DNA of 64,000 nucleotides from Planctomycetota bacterium. Its GTDB lineage: Bacteria > Planctomycetota > Phycisphaerae > UBA1845. The stretch spans positions 18,833-82,832 of the forward strand of contig JAKQDH010000027.1 in the NCBI GenBank assembly GCA_029558835.1, in the 5' to 3' direction. The notes beneath the pieces are model-generated. The model was not told where the DNA came from. It ran no database searches and saw nothing but the letters and a program-made list of their open reading frames with translations. Shown here piece by piece: positions 36,554 through 46,723 of the stretch. Position 1 is the stretch's first letter, and each line of letters begins with the position of its first letter. A program made the translations under genes and the position numbers.

Positions 36554-37249
36554 GTTGATGCCTCCTGAGTGTGTTTCCCAGCGGGGCGCGAGCTTCTCCT
36601 GCGTCGCGGCTGACCGAGCGTGAAGCGACCGCGCCACGAACGTCCCACGACCGGCGACACGCGCCTGCCGGCGGCCGCCGTCCGAACGGGCTCCCGTCGT
36701 GCGACGCACAAGATCCGCCCGGCGGCCGAGACTATAGATCGAACCCTGCGGGGGGGCAATGTCCCAGCGGCGTGCAGAAAGGCTCGGGGTCGGACGCGGG
36801 GGCCTCGGGCACCGGGGGGGGTCAACACCGTCTATGTCGGCCACGGGGCCGACGCTGCTCGTTCCGAGAGATGCTACCACCTCAGCAGGCCGGGAGGCGT
36901 GCCCCCTGCTGCGGTGCCTGGGGCTCGGTTGCACGGGCAAGACGCCCGTGCCACGGAGGCGTGCCAACGCGGGCGAGACGCCCTTGCACGGAGGCTGGCG
37001 CGGCGTTTCTTGACGGGACAGTGACGCTACCTCTATTATGGGCCGGGTTCTGTGGCGACCTGCGGGCGGCGGTTGTGCCGGGGTAGGGCGCCGACGCAAA
37101 CGTTAGCCGGGCCGGCCGGGGCGACTCGCCGGGGTCGGCCACACGCCGGTTGGAACTTGCCGAATGTCCTCACCGGGACCGCAGGTCCGCTCTTGATGGA
37201 ACCGTCGAGGCAAGGGGTGGGCCGGGCACGACAGTAGGGAGCGTCGTCA
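36554..37249. other. 700 bp divergent spacer with small palindromes
   Basis: The region should hold the tpx promoter and that of the FG-GAP lipoprotein gene. At 36930-36993 there are two related palindromes, GCACGGGCAAGACGCCCGTGC and a diverged copy CGCGGGCGAGACGCCCTTGC. I see no convincing gene and could not place promoter boxes. Confidence 0.45.
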
Positions 37250-40200
37250 ATGAAGCGTTTCATGGGTAGTGGGGCCGGCGGGCACCGTTCGCGGGTGTTG
37301 GCGGGCTTACTGGGCACGGGCGCGATGGCGGTTGTGCTTGGAGTACTGGTGTCCTGCGGGGGCAACCTCCCGCCGTTTCTGATCACTGGGGAAAGCGGGA
37401 CGGACAACGAGCCCCCCACTCTGACCATCCTGGAGCCGGTGGCGGACATCACCCGCGGACAGGGCGAACGGTTCCTGATTCGCTGGTCGGACACGGACCG
37501 GGACTCCAATGCCAAGATCAGCTTCGAGTTGGTCAATACCACGTCCAACCAGACGATCCTGCTGGTGGAGAACATCGACGAGAACGACACGACGGGCCCG
37601 GACTCGTTCTCGGCCAGCACGCGGCTGGTGCCCGTGGGCAGCTACAACCTGCGGGGCACGATTGACGACGGGATCAACGATCCGGTCGAGGTCTACGCCA
37701 CGACCCGGGCCGCTACGCCCCAGCGGGTGGTCGTCAAGGTTTCCGAGCCGGGGGCGGTGCCGCCGACGGTGCCGCCGGTGATCGTCGTGACCCAGCCGGC
37801 CTTCAATCGGAGCGTGGCCGAGGATGACCTGCTGACGGTGACGGTGCAACCGACGGTGCTGGCGCCCGCGGCGGAGCGTCCCTACGACCCGGACAGCAAC
37901 TGCACAGTGTACATTCTACTGGACGTGGACTCCGACCCGAGCAACGACGACCCGGCCAACCCGGCGCGCGACAACTCCGGGCAGTTGACGCGGCAGGACA
38001 TCATCGTGCTGCGGCCGACGACGATCGAGCAGGGTGCGTTCGAGGCGGTCGAGTTTGCCAACATCAGCATCGACCTGGATACGATCCCACCGCGGGCGAC
38101 GGGTGAACCGTACTACATCCGCGCCACGATCGACGATCTGACCAACCCGCGAGTGCACAAGTACGCCGCGGGTACCATCAGCGTGGTGGAGTTGGCGGCC
38201 GGCATGGTGGACATGTCGGAGCTCGGGCGGCGGAGATCCGGCGCGCGGTTCTACGGGTTCAACCCCGGCGCCAATGTGGGGTCGTTCGTGGGGAACATCT
38301 CCGACTTCGACGCGGACGGCGTGGCGGATCTCATGATCGTGGCCCAGTACGGCAACCCGCGCAACTTCGGCCGCATCGGCGAGGCGTATCTGATCTACGG
38401 CGTGCAGGGGCAGCGCTTCGGCGGGGCGATCTCGGTGAACTCGGTGAGCGAGGTGATCTCCGGCGTCATCTTCGAGGCACCGCCGCTGCGGACGGGGCAG
38501 ATTTTCGCTTCCGGCGCCCGCACGGATGGGATTACGGATGTGAGCTGGGTGCCCGATATCACCGGCGACGGGCGACCGGACCTGCTGATGGGGCTCAGCC
38601 ATGTGCACGGGGCGTTCGAGGCGATGGACTATGATCCGGGCGACGAGGACGTGGCCAGCCTGGAGCCGACGGAGACCGTCGAGATCACGATTCGCCAGGG
38701 CCGAGTGACTGTGGGTGGGACACCGACGAGCCTGACTTATGCCGGCGTGGATGACCTGACCATCAACTCGGCCGCGCCGGACACCCCGAATGGTTCGGGG
38801 GACCTTGCCTGGCAGTACGTGGCGGACGGCACGCGGCAGTGGACCCTGATCAAGTTCACCGATGTGCTGGAGCACATCCCCGACAACGCCGCGAGCATTG
38901 ATTTCGACTCGATTGCCGCGACGGTGGAGTTGCGGGTGTATGACCTGGGCGGGAGCGGGCAGTTGTTCCAGGCAGTAGCCGACTTCACGGAGCGGACCAC
39001 GTACTCGAGCTTCGCAGTCAACGGCGGCGATCCGGAAATCGAGGTGGACTACATCCCCCAGCAGGGTAGTACCGAGCAGGGGTTCGGCGACGTGAGCGGC
39101 GACATCGCGGGTATTGTCACCGTTAACGTAAGCGACTTGGTGCGTGACCTGATCGACCGGAATCTGGGGCAGTACGATGACGAGCTGCGGTTCATCATCG
39201 TTCCGGATGCGGAGGAGGGCGCCAACCGCACGGCGGCGCGTTCCAGTGAGTACAGCGTGAACCCCAACGACCGCCCGCTGCTGCGGATCACCTATGACCG
39301 GCAGCTTATCATCGGCGCGAGCGGCTGCTATCCGGATGATCTGGTGAACAATTATACGGACCAGCCGGAGGACGACATATATTTCTACGCCGGCGGGATG
39401 GCCGTGCTGTTCAGCAGCCAGAACCGGGACAATCTCGGCCCGATCGACCCGACGCGGCTGGATTCGACGGTGGTGGCGCTCGAACTGGTGGGACAGGAGT
39501 CCCACATCCTCGGCGCCGGCGGACTGGACGCACAGACCGGTGACATCTACGTTCAGGCGGACAACTCCAGTGCCGACGTGGTGGGCAATGACCAGGTGGA
39601 AGCCGGGCACATATCCGGAGCGCGCTTCGCGGCGGGTCCGTATGACTACATCGATGCTCGCCTGCTCAACCAGCCGCCGCGGGAGGACCTGTTTGGCGCG
39701 GCGGTGGGATCCATCGGCGACCTGAACAACGACGGTCTAAGTGAGATCATCATCTCGGCCCCACGGAATGAGTTGTATCTGTATGAGACCGAGCGGCGCT
39801 ACGGGCGGCAAGGTACGCACATCGCCTCGACGCATTTCTTTGGCAGCATCGTCGTGATTCCCGGGCGGAACTACAACCAGCCGTTCTGGCGGGACAAAGG
39901 CGTGCTCGACACCGCGACCTCGTCGATACCGACCCTGGACCAGCACCGGTGGTCGCCGTTTGGGTCCTGCGGGGGCGGAGTCGAGCGCACTATGGCGATC
40001 ATGACCGGGACGTTCGAGGTCTACGCGGAGAGCATGTACGACATGCTGGGTGACGGGCAGTCCGCCGGGGACTTCAATCTCGACGGGCTGGATGACATCC
40101 TCTGCGGGGCGTACTTCAACGACCGGCCCGAACGCACCGACAGCGGGGCGACGTACATTCTGTACGGGCGGAACGTCCTGGGCGATTTCAACCTCGGGCT

Positions 40201-41200
40201 GGCGGACAACCCGCTGCTGCGCACCCCCATGCTCCGCATCCGCGGCGTCAATGACGGGGACCGCATCGGGTGGCGGCAGACAACCGGGCGGGACGTCAAC
40301 GGCGACCGCATCGACGACGTCTTCATCGCCTCGCCGTACACCGACTTCGGCGGAATCACACGGCCGCTTTGCGCCGTCGACTTCAACGGCGACGGCGTGA
40401 TCAACGAGACCGACCTGAGTCTGAGTACCTTCACCGCCTGCCAGACCGCGGTCGGCACGGACGTGTTCAGCGATGACGCCTGCAAGGCGTTCGACTACGA
40501 CAACGACGGCGACATCGACGCCGAGGACCGCTGCGTGTTCTGCTGTCTGTCCGCGGAATGTGCGCCGGAGGAAGATTGCGCGCTGGGGACGGATTCCGGC
40601 AATTGCTGCGCCAACATGGTGGACAACGGCTTCGTGGGGGTCATCTTCGGCGGCGTGTTCCTGGACGGCGACCGGCTGCTCACGCAGCTTGCCACCGGCG
40701 ACCTGCCGGGCACCGTTTTCTACGGCAGCGAGGCCGGCAGCCGGGCGGGCTACGACATCAGCACCGCCGGCGACTTCAACCAGGACGGCTTCGGGGACCT
40801 GCTCGTCGCGGCCCCCGGGCAAGTCTGGGTGGATGACAACCTGCGCGAGCGCCTGGGCGTGGTGTATCTGATCTTCGGCGGGACGCACCTGACCAACACA
40901 ACCTGGAACCTGGCCCAGGTGGGCAGCACCGAGCTGCCGGGGATCGTGTTCTACAGCCCCTACGTGAAGGGCCGACCCAACGAGGCGGCGCCGTTGAAGG
41001 TGGCCTACCTCGGTGACATCAACCGGGACGGGTTCGACGACATCGCCATCGGCCTGCCGAAGGCCGACTTCATCGACCTGACGTTCCCGCAGGGACCGGA
41101 CGCCCCGGGCTCCGACCCGGCGGCCGGACGCCGCGCGAACGCCGGCGACTGCTACATCGTGTACGGCAACAACTTCGGGAGCAACCGCATCCAGCCGTAA
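37250..41200 (+). CDS. Giant FG-GAP repeat lipoprotein with EF-hand module
   Basis: The 1316-residue protein begins with a lipoprotein-type signal ending in the lipobox VLVSCGG (C36), so it is probably anchored to a membrane and exposed. Residues about 55-310 look like Ig/cadherin-type beta domains. FG-GAP blades follow (DFDADGVADLMIVAQYG, DITGDGRPDLLMG, DLNNDGLSEIIISAP, DFNLDGLDDILCGA, DVNGDRIDDVFIASP, DFNQDGFGDLLVAAP, DINRDGFDDIAIGLP), each with a DxDxDGxxD calcium loop. A dockerin-like EF-hand pair (DFNGDGVINETDL and DYDNDGDIDAEDR) with a Cys-rich stretch lies near 1045-1110. Probable surface adhesin or scaffold; ligand unknown. Confidence 0.85.
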   Translation: MKRFMGSGAGGHRSRVLAGLLGTGAMAVVLGVLVSCGGNLPPFLITGESGTDNEPPTLTILEPVADITRGQGERFLIRWSDTDRDSNAKISFELVNTTSNQTILLVENIDENDTTGPDSFSASTRLVPVGSYNLRGTIDDGINDPVEVYATTRAATPQRVVVKVSEPGAVPPTVPPVIVVTQPAFNRSVAEDDLLTVTVQPTVLAPAAERPYDPDSNCTVYILLDVDSDPSNDDPANPARDNSGQLTRQDIIVLRPTTIEQGAFEAVEFANISIDLDTIPPRATGEPYYIRATIDDLTNPRVHKYAAGTISVVELAAGMVDMSELGRRRSGARFYGFNPGANVGSFVGNISDFDADGVADLMIVAQYGNPRNFGRIGEAYLIYGVQGQRFGGAISVNSVSEVISGVIFEAPPLRTGQIFASGARTDGITDVSWVPDITGDGRPDLLMGLSHVHGAFEAMDYDPGDEDVASLEPTETVEITIRQGRVTVGGTPTSLTYAGVDDLTINSAAPDTPNGSGDLAWQYVADGTRQWTLIKFTDVLEHIPDNAASIDFDSIAATVELRVYDLGGSGQLFQAVADFTERTTYSSFAVNGGDPEIEVDYIPQQGSTEQGFGDVSGDIAGIVTVNVSDLVRDLIDRNLGQYDDELRFIIVPDAEEGANRTAARSSEYSVNPNDRPLLRITYDRQLIIGASGCYPDDLVNNYTDQPEDDIYFYAGGMAVLFSSQNRDNLGPIDPTRLDSTVVALELVGQESHILGAGGLDAQTGDIYVQADNSSADVVGNDQVEAGHISGARFAAGPYDYIDARLLNQPPREDLFGAAVGSIGDLNNDGLSEIIISAPRNELYLYETERRYGRQGTHIASTHFFGSIVVIPGRNYNQPFWRDKGVLDTATSSIPTLDQHRWSPFGSCGGGVERTMAIMTGTFEVYAESMYDMLGDGQSAGDFNLDGLDDILCGAYFNDRPERTDSGATYILYGRNVLGDFNLGLADNPLLRTPMLRIRGVNDGDRIGWRQTTGRDVNGDRIDDVFIASPYTDFGGITRPLCAVDFNGDGVINETDLSLSTFTACQTAVGTDVFSDDACKAFDYDNDGDIDAEDRCVFCCLSAECAPEEDCALGTDSGNCCANMVDNGFVGVIFGGVFLDGDRLLTQLATGDLPGTVFYGSEAGSRAGYDISTAGDFNQDGFGDLLVAAPGQVWVDDNLRERLGVVYLIFGGTHLTNTTWNLAQVGSTELPGIVFYSPYVKGRPNEAAPLKVAYLGDINRDGFDDIAIGLPKADFIDLTFPQGPDAPGSDPAAGRRANAGDCYIVYGNNFGSNRIQP

Positions 41201-41385
41201 GGCCCGCCGGTGCCGCAGGCCCCACATAGGGCGGGTTCCACCCGGCACGTGCCCGCGGCGGGCCGAGCCCGCCCTGCGTCAGGCGGTGCCTTGACAGGCT
41301 CGACGAACTGCGGCACCGTGCCCGACGTACCACTACCCGGGTGGGGCTGCGCCCACCGCCCGATGGACCTTGAGGACCCTGCGGG

Positions 41386-43386
41386 ATGGCCCATTCACAT
41401 CTGCACGACGTTCAGGCGGAGACGTTGCGAGCCAGCAGTCTGCTCATTGGCACGCTGATGGGCGGGTTGCTGGTGATCAGTTCCTACATCGTCGAACTGC
41501 CCGTGGTCTCCCGGCTGCTCTTCCAATACGAGGGGGCGGCCGAGGGGGCTGCGGGCTCACCCAACGTGTACGCCCAGATCGTGGCGTTGCTGGGGGCAGT
41601 GCTGCTGGGGCTGCCCCTGATCTGGCACGCGATCAAGGGACTCATCCACGGCGAAGCCCACATGGACGAGTTGGTGGCGCTGGCGGTGCTGGCGGCCATC
41701 GCCCTGGGTGAGTACCAGGAAGCGGGGATCATCGCGTTCTTCATGATCATCGCGAACCTGATTGAGACACGCACGGCCCTCGGGGCCCGCGCGACGATCG
41801 AGTCGCTGCTCCGCATCACGCCGGAGAAGGCCCATCGCCTGCTGCCCGACGGTGGGGAGGAAGTCGTCGAGGCCAAGGACCTGAGGCCCGGTGAGGTGAT
41901 CCGGGTGCGCCCGGGGGACAACATCGCCGCCGACGGCGAGGTCATCACCGGTGAATCGACGGTGAACGAGGCCAACATCACGGGTGAATCGCTGCCCGTC
42001 GACAAGGAGGGAGGGGCGGAGGTCTTCAGCGGAACGGCCAACCTCACCGGTGTCCTGGAAGTACGCGTCACCAAGGCCGGGCGGGACACGACGCTGGGAC
42101 GGGTGCAGGAACTCATTCTCGGCGCCGAGCAGACGCGCATCCCCCTGATGCGGCTGATCGACAAGTACGCGGGCTGGTATACGCCGACCATCCTGATGCT
42201 GGCAGGCATCGTGCTGTTCTTCTCGGAGAACAAACAGGAGGGACTGCACAAGGCCATCACCATGCTGATCATCGCCTGCCCCTGCGCCTTGGTGCTGGCG
42301 ACGCCGACGGCCATGGTCGCGGCGCTGAGCTGCGCGGCCCGCCTGGGCATCCTCATCAAGAACGTCGTGCACCTGGAGCACGCCCGGAACCTGACGGCCG
42401 TCGTGTTTGACAAGACCGGGACGCTCACGACCGGCGAGCTTTCCGTCACCCAGATGAAGCCGGCGCCGGGCGTGGAAGGGGCGGACTTGCTCTTCACGGC
42501 CGCCTCGGTCGAGCAGATGAGCAAGCACCCGGCCGCCGTGGCGATGGTCAAGGTCGCCCGGCGCGCCAAGATGGAACTGGGACAGCCGGGCAGCTTCGCG
42601 GAGGCGAGCGGGCGCGGCGTGCAGGGTACGCTGGGCTCCGACCGGGTGCTGGTGGGGCGGAGCACGTGGCTGGCCGAACAGGGTGTCGATATGAGCATTC
42701 AGCGGGACCCCGAGTTCGCCGAGCCGGAGGGCGTGAGCCTGCTCTACGTCGCCCGCAACGGGCGCTGCCTGGGCTGGATCGGTCTGGAGGACCGAACGCG
42801 GCCGGAGGCCCGCGCCGCCATTGACGAATTACGCAAGCTGCGCATCCGCAACCTGTCGATGGTGACCGGCGACAAGTGGTCCGTGGCCCGGCGCGTGGGG
42901 ACCGAGATGGGTTGCTCCGAAGTGCAGGCCGAGGTGCTGCCGGAAGAGAAGCTCAGACTCGTTGATGATCTCAAGCGACGCGGGCATCGCGTCGCGGTGA
43001 TCGGCGACGGCGTCAACGACGCGCCGATGCTGGCCGCGGGTGACCTGGGCATCGCGATGGGGGCGGCCGGCAGTGACGTGGCCATCAACTCGGCATCGAT
43101 CGCGCTGATGAACAACGACCTGAGCCGGTTGCCGTTCCTGATCCGGCTGTCGCGGGCGGCCACCCGGGTGATCTGGCAGAACATCCTCTTCGGCGTGGCG
43201 TACATTCTGGTGATGATGGTATTGGCGATCTGGGGGCCGTTGCAGGCGGTGGCGGCCGCGATCGCGCACACGATTGCCACCGCGGTGGTGATCTTCAACA
43301 GCGCCCGTCTCGTACGCTTTGGCGAGGAGCGCACGGACGTGGTGCGACCCTACACGCAGTCCATGCCGAAGGCGGCTACGGCGTAG
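41386..43386 (+). CDS. P1B-type heavy-metal-transporting ATPase, atypical metal site
   Basis: The 666-residue P-type ATPase has ITGESLP, ion-site C298-P-C300 in ACPCALVLATP, phosphorylated D342 in DKTGTLT, the P1B-specific HP motif (MSKHPAAV) and GDGVNDAP. No N-terminal HMA domain is present, only a short His-containing start (MAHSHLHD). CPC fits Cu or Zn/Cd pumps, but the last helices lack both the Lys and Asp of ZntA-type pumps and the Asn/Met-Ser of Cu pumps; the last reads AHTIATAVVIFNSAR. Metal specificity is therefore open. It stands alone, with no metalloregulator beside it. Confidence 0.88.
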   Translation: MAHSHLHDVQAETLRASSLLIGTLMGGLLVISSYIVELPVVSRLLFQYEGAAEGAAGSPNVYAQIVALLGAVLLGLPLIWHAIKGLIHGEAHMDELVALAVLAAIALGEYQEAGIIAFFMIIANLIETRTALGARATIESLLRITPEKAHRLLPDGGEEVVEAKDLRPGEVIRVRPGDNIAADGEVITGESTVNEANITGESLPVDKEGGAEVFSGTANLTGVLEVRVTKAGRDTTLGRVQELILGAEQTRIPLMRLIDKYAGWYTPTILMLAGIVLFFSENKQEGLHKAITMLIIACPCALVLATPTAMVAALSCAARLGILIKNVVHLEHARNLTAVVFDKTGTLTTGELSVTQMKPAPGVEGADLLFTAASVEQMSKHPAAVAMVKVARRAKMELGQPGSFAEASGRGVQGTLGSDRVLVGRSTWLAEQGVDMSIQRDPEFAEPEGVSLLYVARNGRCLGWIGLEDRTRPEARAAIDELRKLRIRNLSMVTGDKWSVARRVGTEMGCSEVQAEVLPEEKLRLVDDLKRRGHRVAVIGDGVNDAPMLAAGDLGIAMGAAGSDVAINSASIALMNNDLSRLPFLIRLSRAATRVIWQNILFGVAYILVMMVLAIWGPLQAVAAAIAHTIATAVVIFNSARLVRFGEERTDVVRPYTQSMPKAATA

Positions 43387-43477
43387 CGTTTCGTACCGGC
43401 CCTCCGTCCCCCGTGGCGTGCGCGCCACATCGCTGCTCACCCCTCTCCCCCCGTATGCGCTTAGCGTCGTTGGCGTT

Positions 43478-43583
43478 GTGGGTGCCATGCTTACCCGCGA
43501 CCGCGGTCGCGGGTAAGCATGCCTCTGCATGCCGCAGCACATGCCCACCCCCCGCCTGCGGCGGGTGAGGGCATGGCACCCAA
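43478..43583. repeat. Family A nested palindromic repeat, copy 3 (inverted)
   Basis: It runs from GTGGGTGCCATGCTTACCCG to GGGCATGGCACCCA. The inner palindrome CCCGCGACC/GGTCGCGGG is perfect and flanked by GCTTA/TAAGC. A diverged family C hairpin follows near 43597-43630. It fills part of the 470 bp spacer after the P-type ATPase. Confidence 0.85.
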
Positions 43584-43856
43584 CGCCGAACAAGTACTTT
43601 CCCCTCGGGAGAAAGGCGGGAGTGAGGGCGGCGGTGGCGAAGGCCCCCCCGACCCCCAAACACCCTTGCCCGCGACGCGGAGACACCGTAGCACTCTCGG
43701 ATTCCGGGTCGCAGTCCCCGGCCGTGGCACCGCACCTAAGTCACACGGGAACCCGCGCGGACGGAAGCCCGCGGTTTGCTGCCCGAAAACGGAGAACGCT
43801 CCCAACACGCAGGAGACGATAGTCCAGGCGAGGCATGCGCCCTGACCGAACAACCA

Positions 43857-44600
43857 TCACTTCGGCGACCCGCCGTCACCCGGCAACGGAGCCGGATTAT
43901 CAAAACCCCGCCGCGCGCAAATCTCCGCCAGGATCGGCTTGAACTCCCTGATGACGTAATCATCCAGGCGGACGCTGCCCGGCCGCCCGCCCAACTCGTA
44001 ATCGAGATCGACCCAGCCCTTCTTCTTGTACTGCTCCGCCCGCAATCCGCGCATCGCGTCAAACGGAATCGCCGGGCGACCCCGGACCTTCAGACCCGCC
44101 TCCGTCAGCGACGCCCGCGTTGTCACCACGCGGATGAACTGCGCCACAAACCCCAATGCCAGCACCGTAAGCACCCACGCGATAATCTTCTGCCACCGAA
44201 TGTCCGTACCGCTATGCGGGGCGGCCATCCACCCCCACTGCTCCACCCAGTCCCCCTTCTGCTCCAGCCAGAACCAGCCCGTACTGCCCAGGTAGTAGCT
44301 CCTGCCTTCCTGGACTACCGTAGGCAATCCAAGACGGTGCACGGCCACGGACATCGGCACACCCCTCTTCAGCCACTCGGCCGTGTCCTGCTGGACGCTC
44401 TCGGCCGTCAGCGTGGGATTTGCCGTCGGCAGCGGCTCCAGCGGCAACCCCAGCGACCGGGCGAACTCCTGGGCGTTCTTGCGCGCGTAGCCGCCGTAGC
44501 CGTCACGCAGGTATAACCCCGCGAAGACCACCAGCAGCACCATCATCAGCCCCGTCCGCACGATCCGCTCGGTTGTCGTCCCTGAATGTATTTCTGTCAT
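43857..44600 (-). CDS. Two-TM membrane protein of unknown function
   Basis: The 247-residue protein has one membrane helix near 16-33 (LMMVLLVVFAGLYLRDG) and a second near 137-158 (IIAWVLTVLALGFVAQFI). The C-terminal part (165-235: LTEAGLKVRGRPAIPFDAMR, then KKGWVDLDYEL) resembles a small PH-like beta domain as in bacterial bPH proteins, but this is a guess from pattern. The start at 44600 (MTEIHSG) is preferred over the frame opening at 44690. Confidence 0.65.
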   Translation of the reverse strand: MTEIHSGTTTERIVRTGLMMVLLVVFAGLYLRDGYGGYARKNAQEFARSLGLPLEPLPTANPTLTAESVQQDTAEWLKRGVPMSVAVHRLGLPTVVQEGRSYYLGSTGWFWLEQKGDWVEQWGWMAAPHSGTDIRWQKIIAWVLTVLALGFVAQFIRVVTTRASLTEAGLKVRGRPAIPFDAMRGLRAEQYKKKGWVDLDYELGGRPGSVRLDDYVIREFKPILAEICARRGFDNPAPLPGDGGSPK

Positions 44601-44869
44601 GGTAAATTCACATGCACCGCCCAAGTGTTCGCCGTACGAGGTGTACGCCGCAGTCTCTCGAACCGCAGCCTCCTGCGTTCGCCCGGCCAACGGATCATTG
44701 CAGCAATAGCGGGACTTTGCAAGCCCCAGTCCGTGGACGCCGGCTCACAGGGTCCCCGAGACCGTCGGCAGTTGCGGGGCGGCCGGTTGCGCGTGATAAT
44801 TCACAGGGTGAAACCCCGATCCGCGACTGGTAGGCCGCATCCTTCGCACCCCCACCGGGAGGGCCGGGC

Positions 44870-45625
44870 ATGAGCGGGTACCTCGGTGCTCAGTGCGACG
44901 ACTTCTTCGTAAGCTGCCGCCTTTATCTTCGGCTGGACGTGGCCCTGGAACGCGAAACGGTCCTGCACTTCTTCGACCGGATGCGGAAGGAGTACCCCAG
45001 CCTGACCAAGCTGCGCCGGCGGGAGGGCGGCGGGCTGGTCCTCGAGGAGGACTCCGGCGAGGGCCAGGGACGCCGCTGGATTCGCCTTGACCCCGGTAGC
45101 CTCCGCTTCGGCATGTACACCCCCCAGACGCTGGAGGAGGTCCGCCGCTTCGCCGAGCTCGTCCTCACCCAGGCCCCCTACTACCTCACCTTCAGCGAGA
45201 TTGACTTCGATCACCTCGAAGTCGTCTACGGGTTCGACCTGGCGTACCGCGGAAATCACGACCAACTCGTGGCAGAGACGCTCTTTGCCGGGCAGACACC
45301 GGCCGCCTTCCTCGGCTGCGCCCAGGCCGTGCATATCATCGAGGCCCAGCCGTACTTCGGCATCGCCCTCAATCCCGCCTGTGACCTCCAGGCATACGTC
45401 GAGGTCAAGTCACGCACCAGCACCTACGAGGTGCAGAGCGAGACCTACGAGACGCAGCCCATCACGGTGTATCTCACCATCCGCAAGTACTGGAGCGCCG
45501 GCGCCGAGCACAAGCTCGAGGAGGTGCTCAACACCCTCTTCGACTTGGCCGACGAACTCGCCACCGACAGCGTCGTCCCCGTCTTCGTCAACCCCCTGGC
45601 CGCGGCCATCGCCAATCGGCTGTAG
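44870..45625 (+). CDS. Conserved-looking hypothetical protein
   Basis: The 251-residue soluble protein has balanced composition and no signal peptide or membrane segment. Charged alpha/beta stretches such as ALERETVLHFFDRMRKEYPS, EIDFDHLEVVYGFDLAYRGN and ITVYLTIRKYW suggest a folded domain. I do not recognise the family. It is divergent from the two-TM gene and begins with ATG after GGAGGGCCGGGC. Confidence 0.65.
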   Translation: MSGYLGAQCDDFFVSCRLYLRLDVALERETVLHFFDRMRKEYPSLTKLRRREGGGLVLEEDSGEGQGRRWIRLDPGSLRFGMYTPQTLEEVRRFAELVLTQAPYYLTFSEIDFDHLEVVYGFDLAYRGNHDQLVAETLFAGQTPAAFLGCAQAVHIIEAQPYFGIALNPACDLQAYVEVKSRTSTYEVQSETYETQPITVYLTIRKYWSAGAEHKLEEVLNTLFDLADELATDSVVPVFVNPLAAAIANRL

Positions 45626-45678
45626 CTGAGGCGGAGGGCAAGAGGCAACAGGCAAGAGGGAGCGGCCGGCGAGTTGTC

Positions 45679-45706
45679 GATCCGAACCGTGACCGTAAGG
45701 GAGCGG
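45679..45706. repeat. Family D repeat, copy 2
   Basis: It reads GATCCGAACCGTGACCGTAA followed by GGGAGCGG. It lies between two plus-strand genes, next to a short direct repeat (GGCAAGAGG, GGCAACAGG, GCAAGAGGG, from 45638). Confidence 0.7.
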
Positions 45707-45857
45707 CGGCGGCATAGCGATTTGCGAAGTGCGAAGAGCGAATGAAGAGGCGCGCTGGACCGTCCCGACCCGGTCGGGACAAGGGAGCGATCGGCGCCCC
45801 AGCAGCGGGGGAACTCGCCACATGTTACAATCGGTCCATTCCCGAAATCGGGCAACG

Positions 45858-46370
45858 ATGTCGTCGCTTTCGAGAGCCGTGGTGGTCACAGCCTGCGCCG
45901 TGCTGCTGCTCGCGCCATGTGTCAACTGCGGGCTGCTGGAGAGCGAATGCGTCAGTTCGATCTGGCCTGGCTACCACTGGTATGGCACGCTCGTCGCTCG
46001 AGACGGCTGTCCGTTGCCGGGCGTGCCGGTCGGGATCACGTTGATCACCAAGGCGGCTGAACGCATTGGCCCGGTCGCGTTCGAAACGGACAGCAATGGT
46101 CGGTTCGTGGGCGGATATGGAGGCCCAATCGCTGACTACCGCAGGTGCGTGCCCGTCGAAGAACTTGAGCAGGGCTGGCCGGAGGAGAGCAGAGCTCCTG
46201 AGTTGACCAGCGTCGAGCTGGCGTTCGACGTCAATGGCGTGGCATACGCGGTCACCATCCCCGTCACGCCCGATGTGCTACCTGAGTTCTCGGATATTCT
46301 GGACAATGTCCTGAACCTCGGAACGATCGTGATCGCGGAAGCGACCGGCGTCAGCGGATCGTCAGATTAG
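45858..46370 (+). CDS. Small exported lipoprotein-like protein with carboxypeptidase-regulatory-like fold
   Basis: The 170-residue protein begins with a hydrophobic signal (VVVTACAVLLLAPC), and Cys residues at LAPCVNC could form a lipobox. The mature part has a beta-sandwich pattern (WYGTLVARDGCPLPGVPVGI, then FETDSNGRFVGGYGG) like carboxypeptidase regulatory domains. Function is unknown. The start at 45858 is preferred because the earlier frame (45729) is repeat-derived; the ATG at 45822 is an alternative. Confidence 0.55.
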   Translation: MSSLSRAVVVTACAVLLLAPCVNCGLLESECVSSIWPGYHWYGTLVARDGCPLPGVPVGITLITKAAERIGPVAFETDSNGRFVGGYGGPIADYRRCVPVEELEQGWPEESRAPELTSVELAFDVNGVAYAVTIPVTPDVLPEFSDILDNVLNLGTIVIAEATGVSGSSD

Positions 46371-46723
46371 ACTCCTCGTGCCTCTTCGTGCTCTTCGTGG
46401 TGATATTCCGGTTCGTTCTTGCACCACGAAGCACAACGAGGAGGCCCGCCCCTTTGGCCCAGGGAAGGGCGTCAGGAGGCGCGAAGCCGCCCTCCACGAG
46501 CCGGACCCACGGGATCGCGGACCCGACCGACGCAGCCCACCCCACCCAGGCAGGACGGCACCGTACCGCGTGACACCGCCCTCGGCGTCGTGTACACTCC
46601 CTCCTCGTTCGACCACGGCCCGCCCCGCCGGCGCGAGCGCGGCCCCGCAATGAGCGTTCCGGGGCGACGATCGTAGCCGAGCTGCGAACATGGCCTGCGG
46701 ATCGGGAGCTTCTGCGTGTCGTC
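46371..46723. other. 350 bp spacer, no gene seen
   Basis: It contains an inverted pair around CTTCGTGGTG/CACCACGAAG (46394-46432). The rest is GC-rich sequence with no supported gene. Confidence 0.4.

Noticed and set aside
36554..37099. N-terminal extension of thiol peroxidase
   Set aside because: A strong AGGAGG site and the family N-terminus fix the start at 36553; the extension is Arg/Pro-rich.
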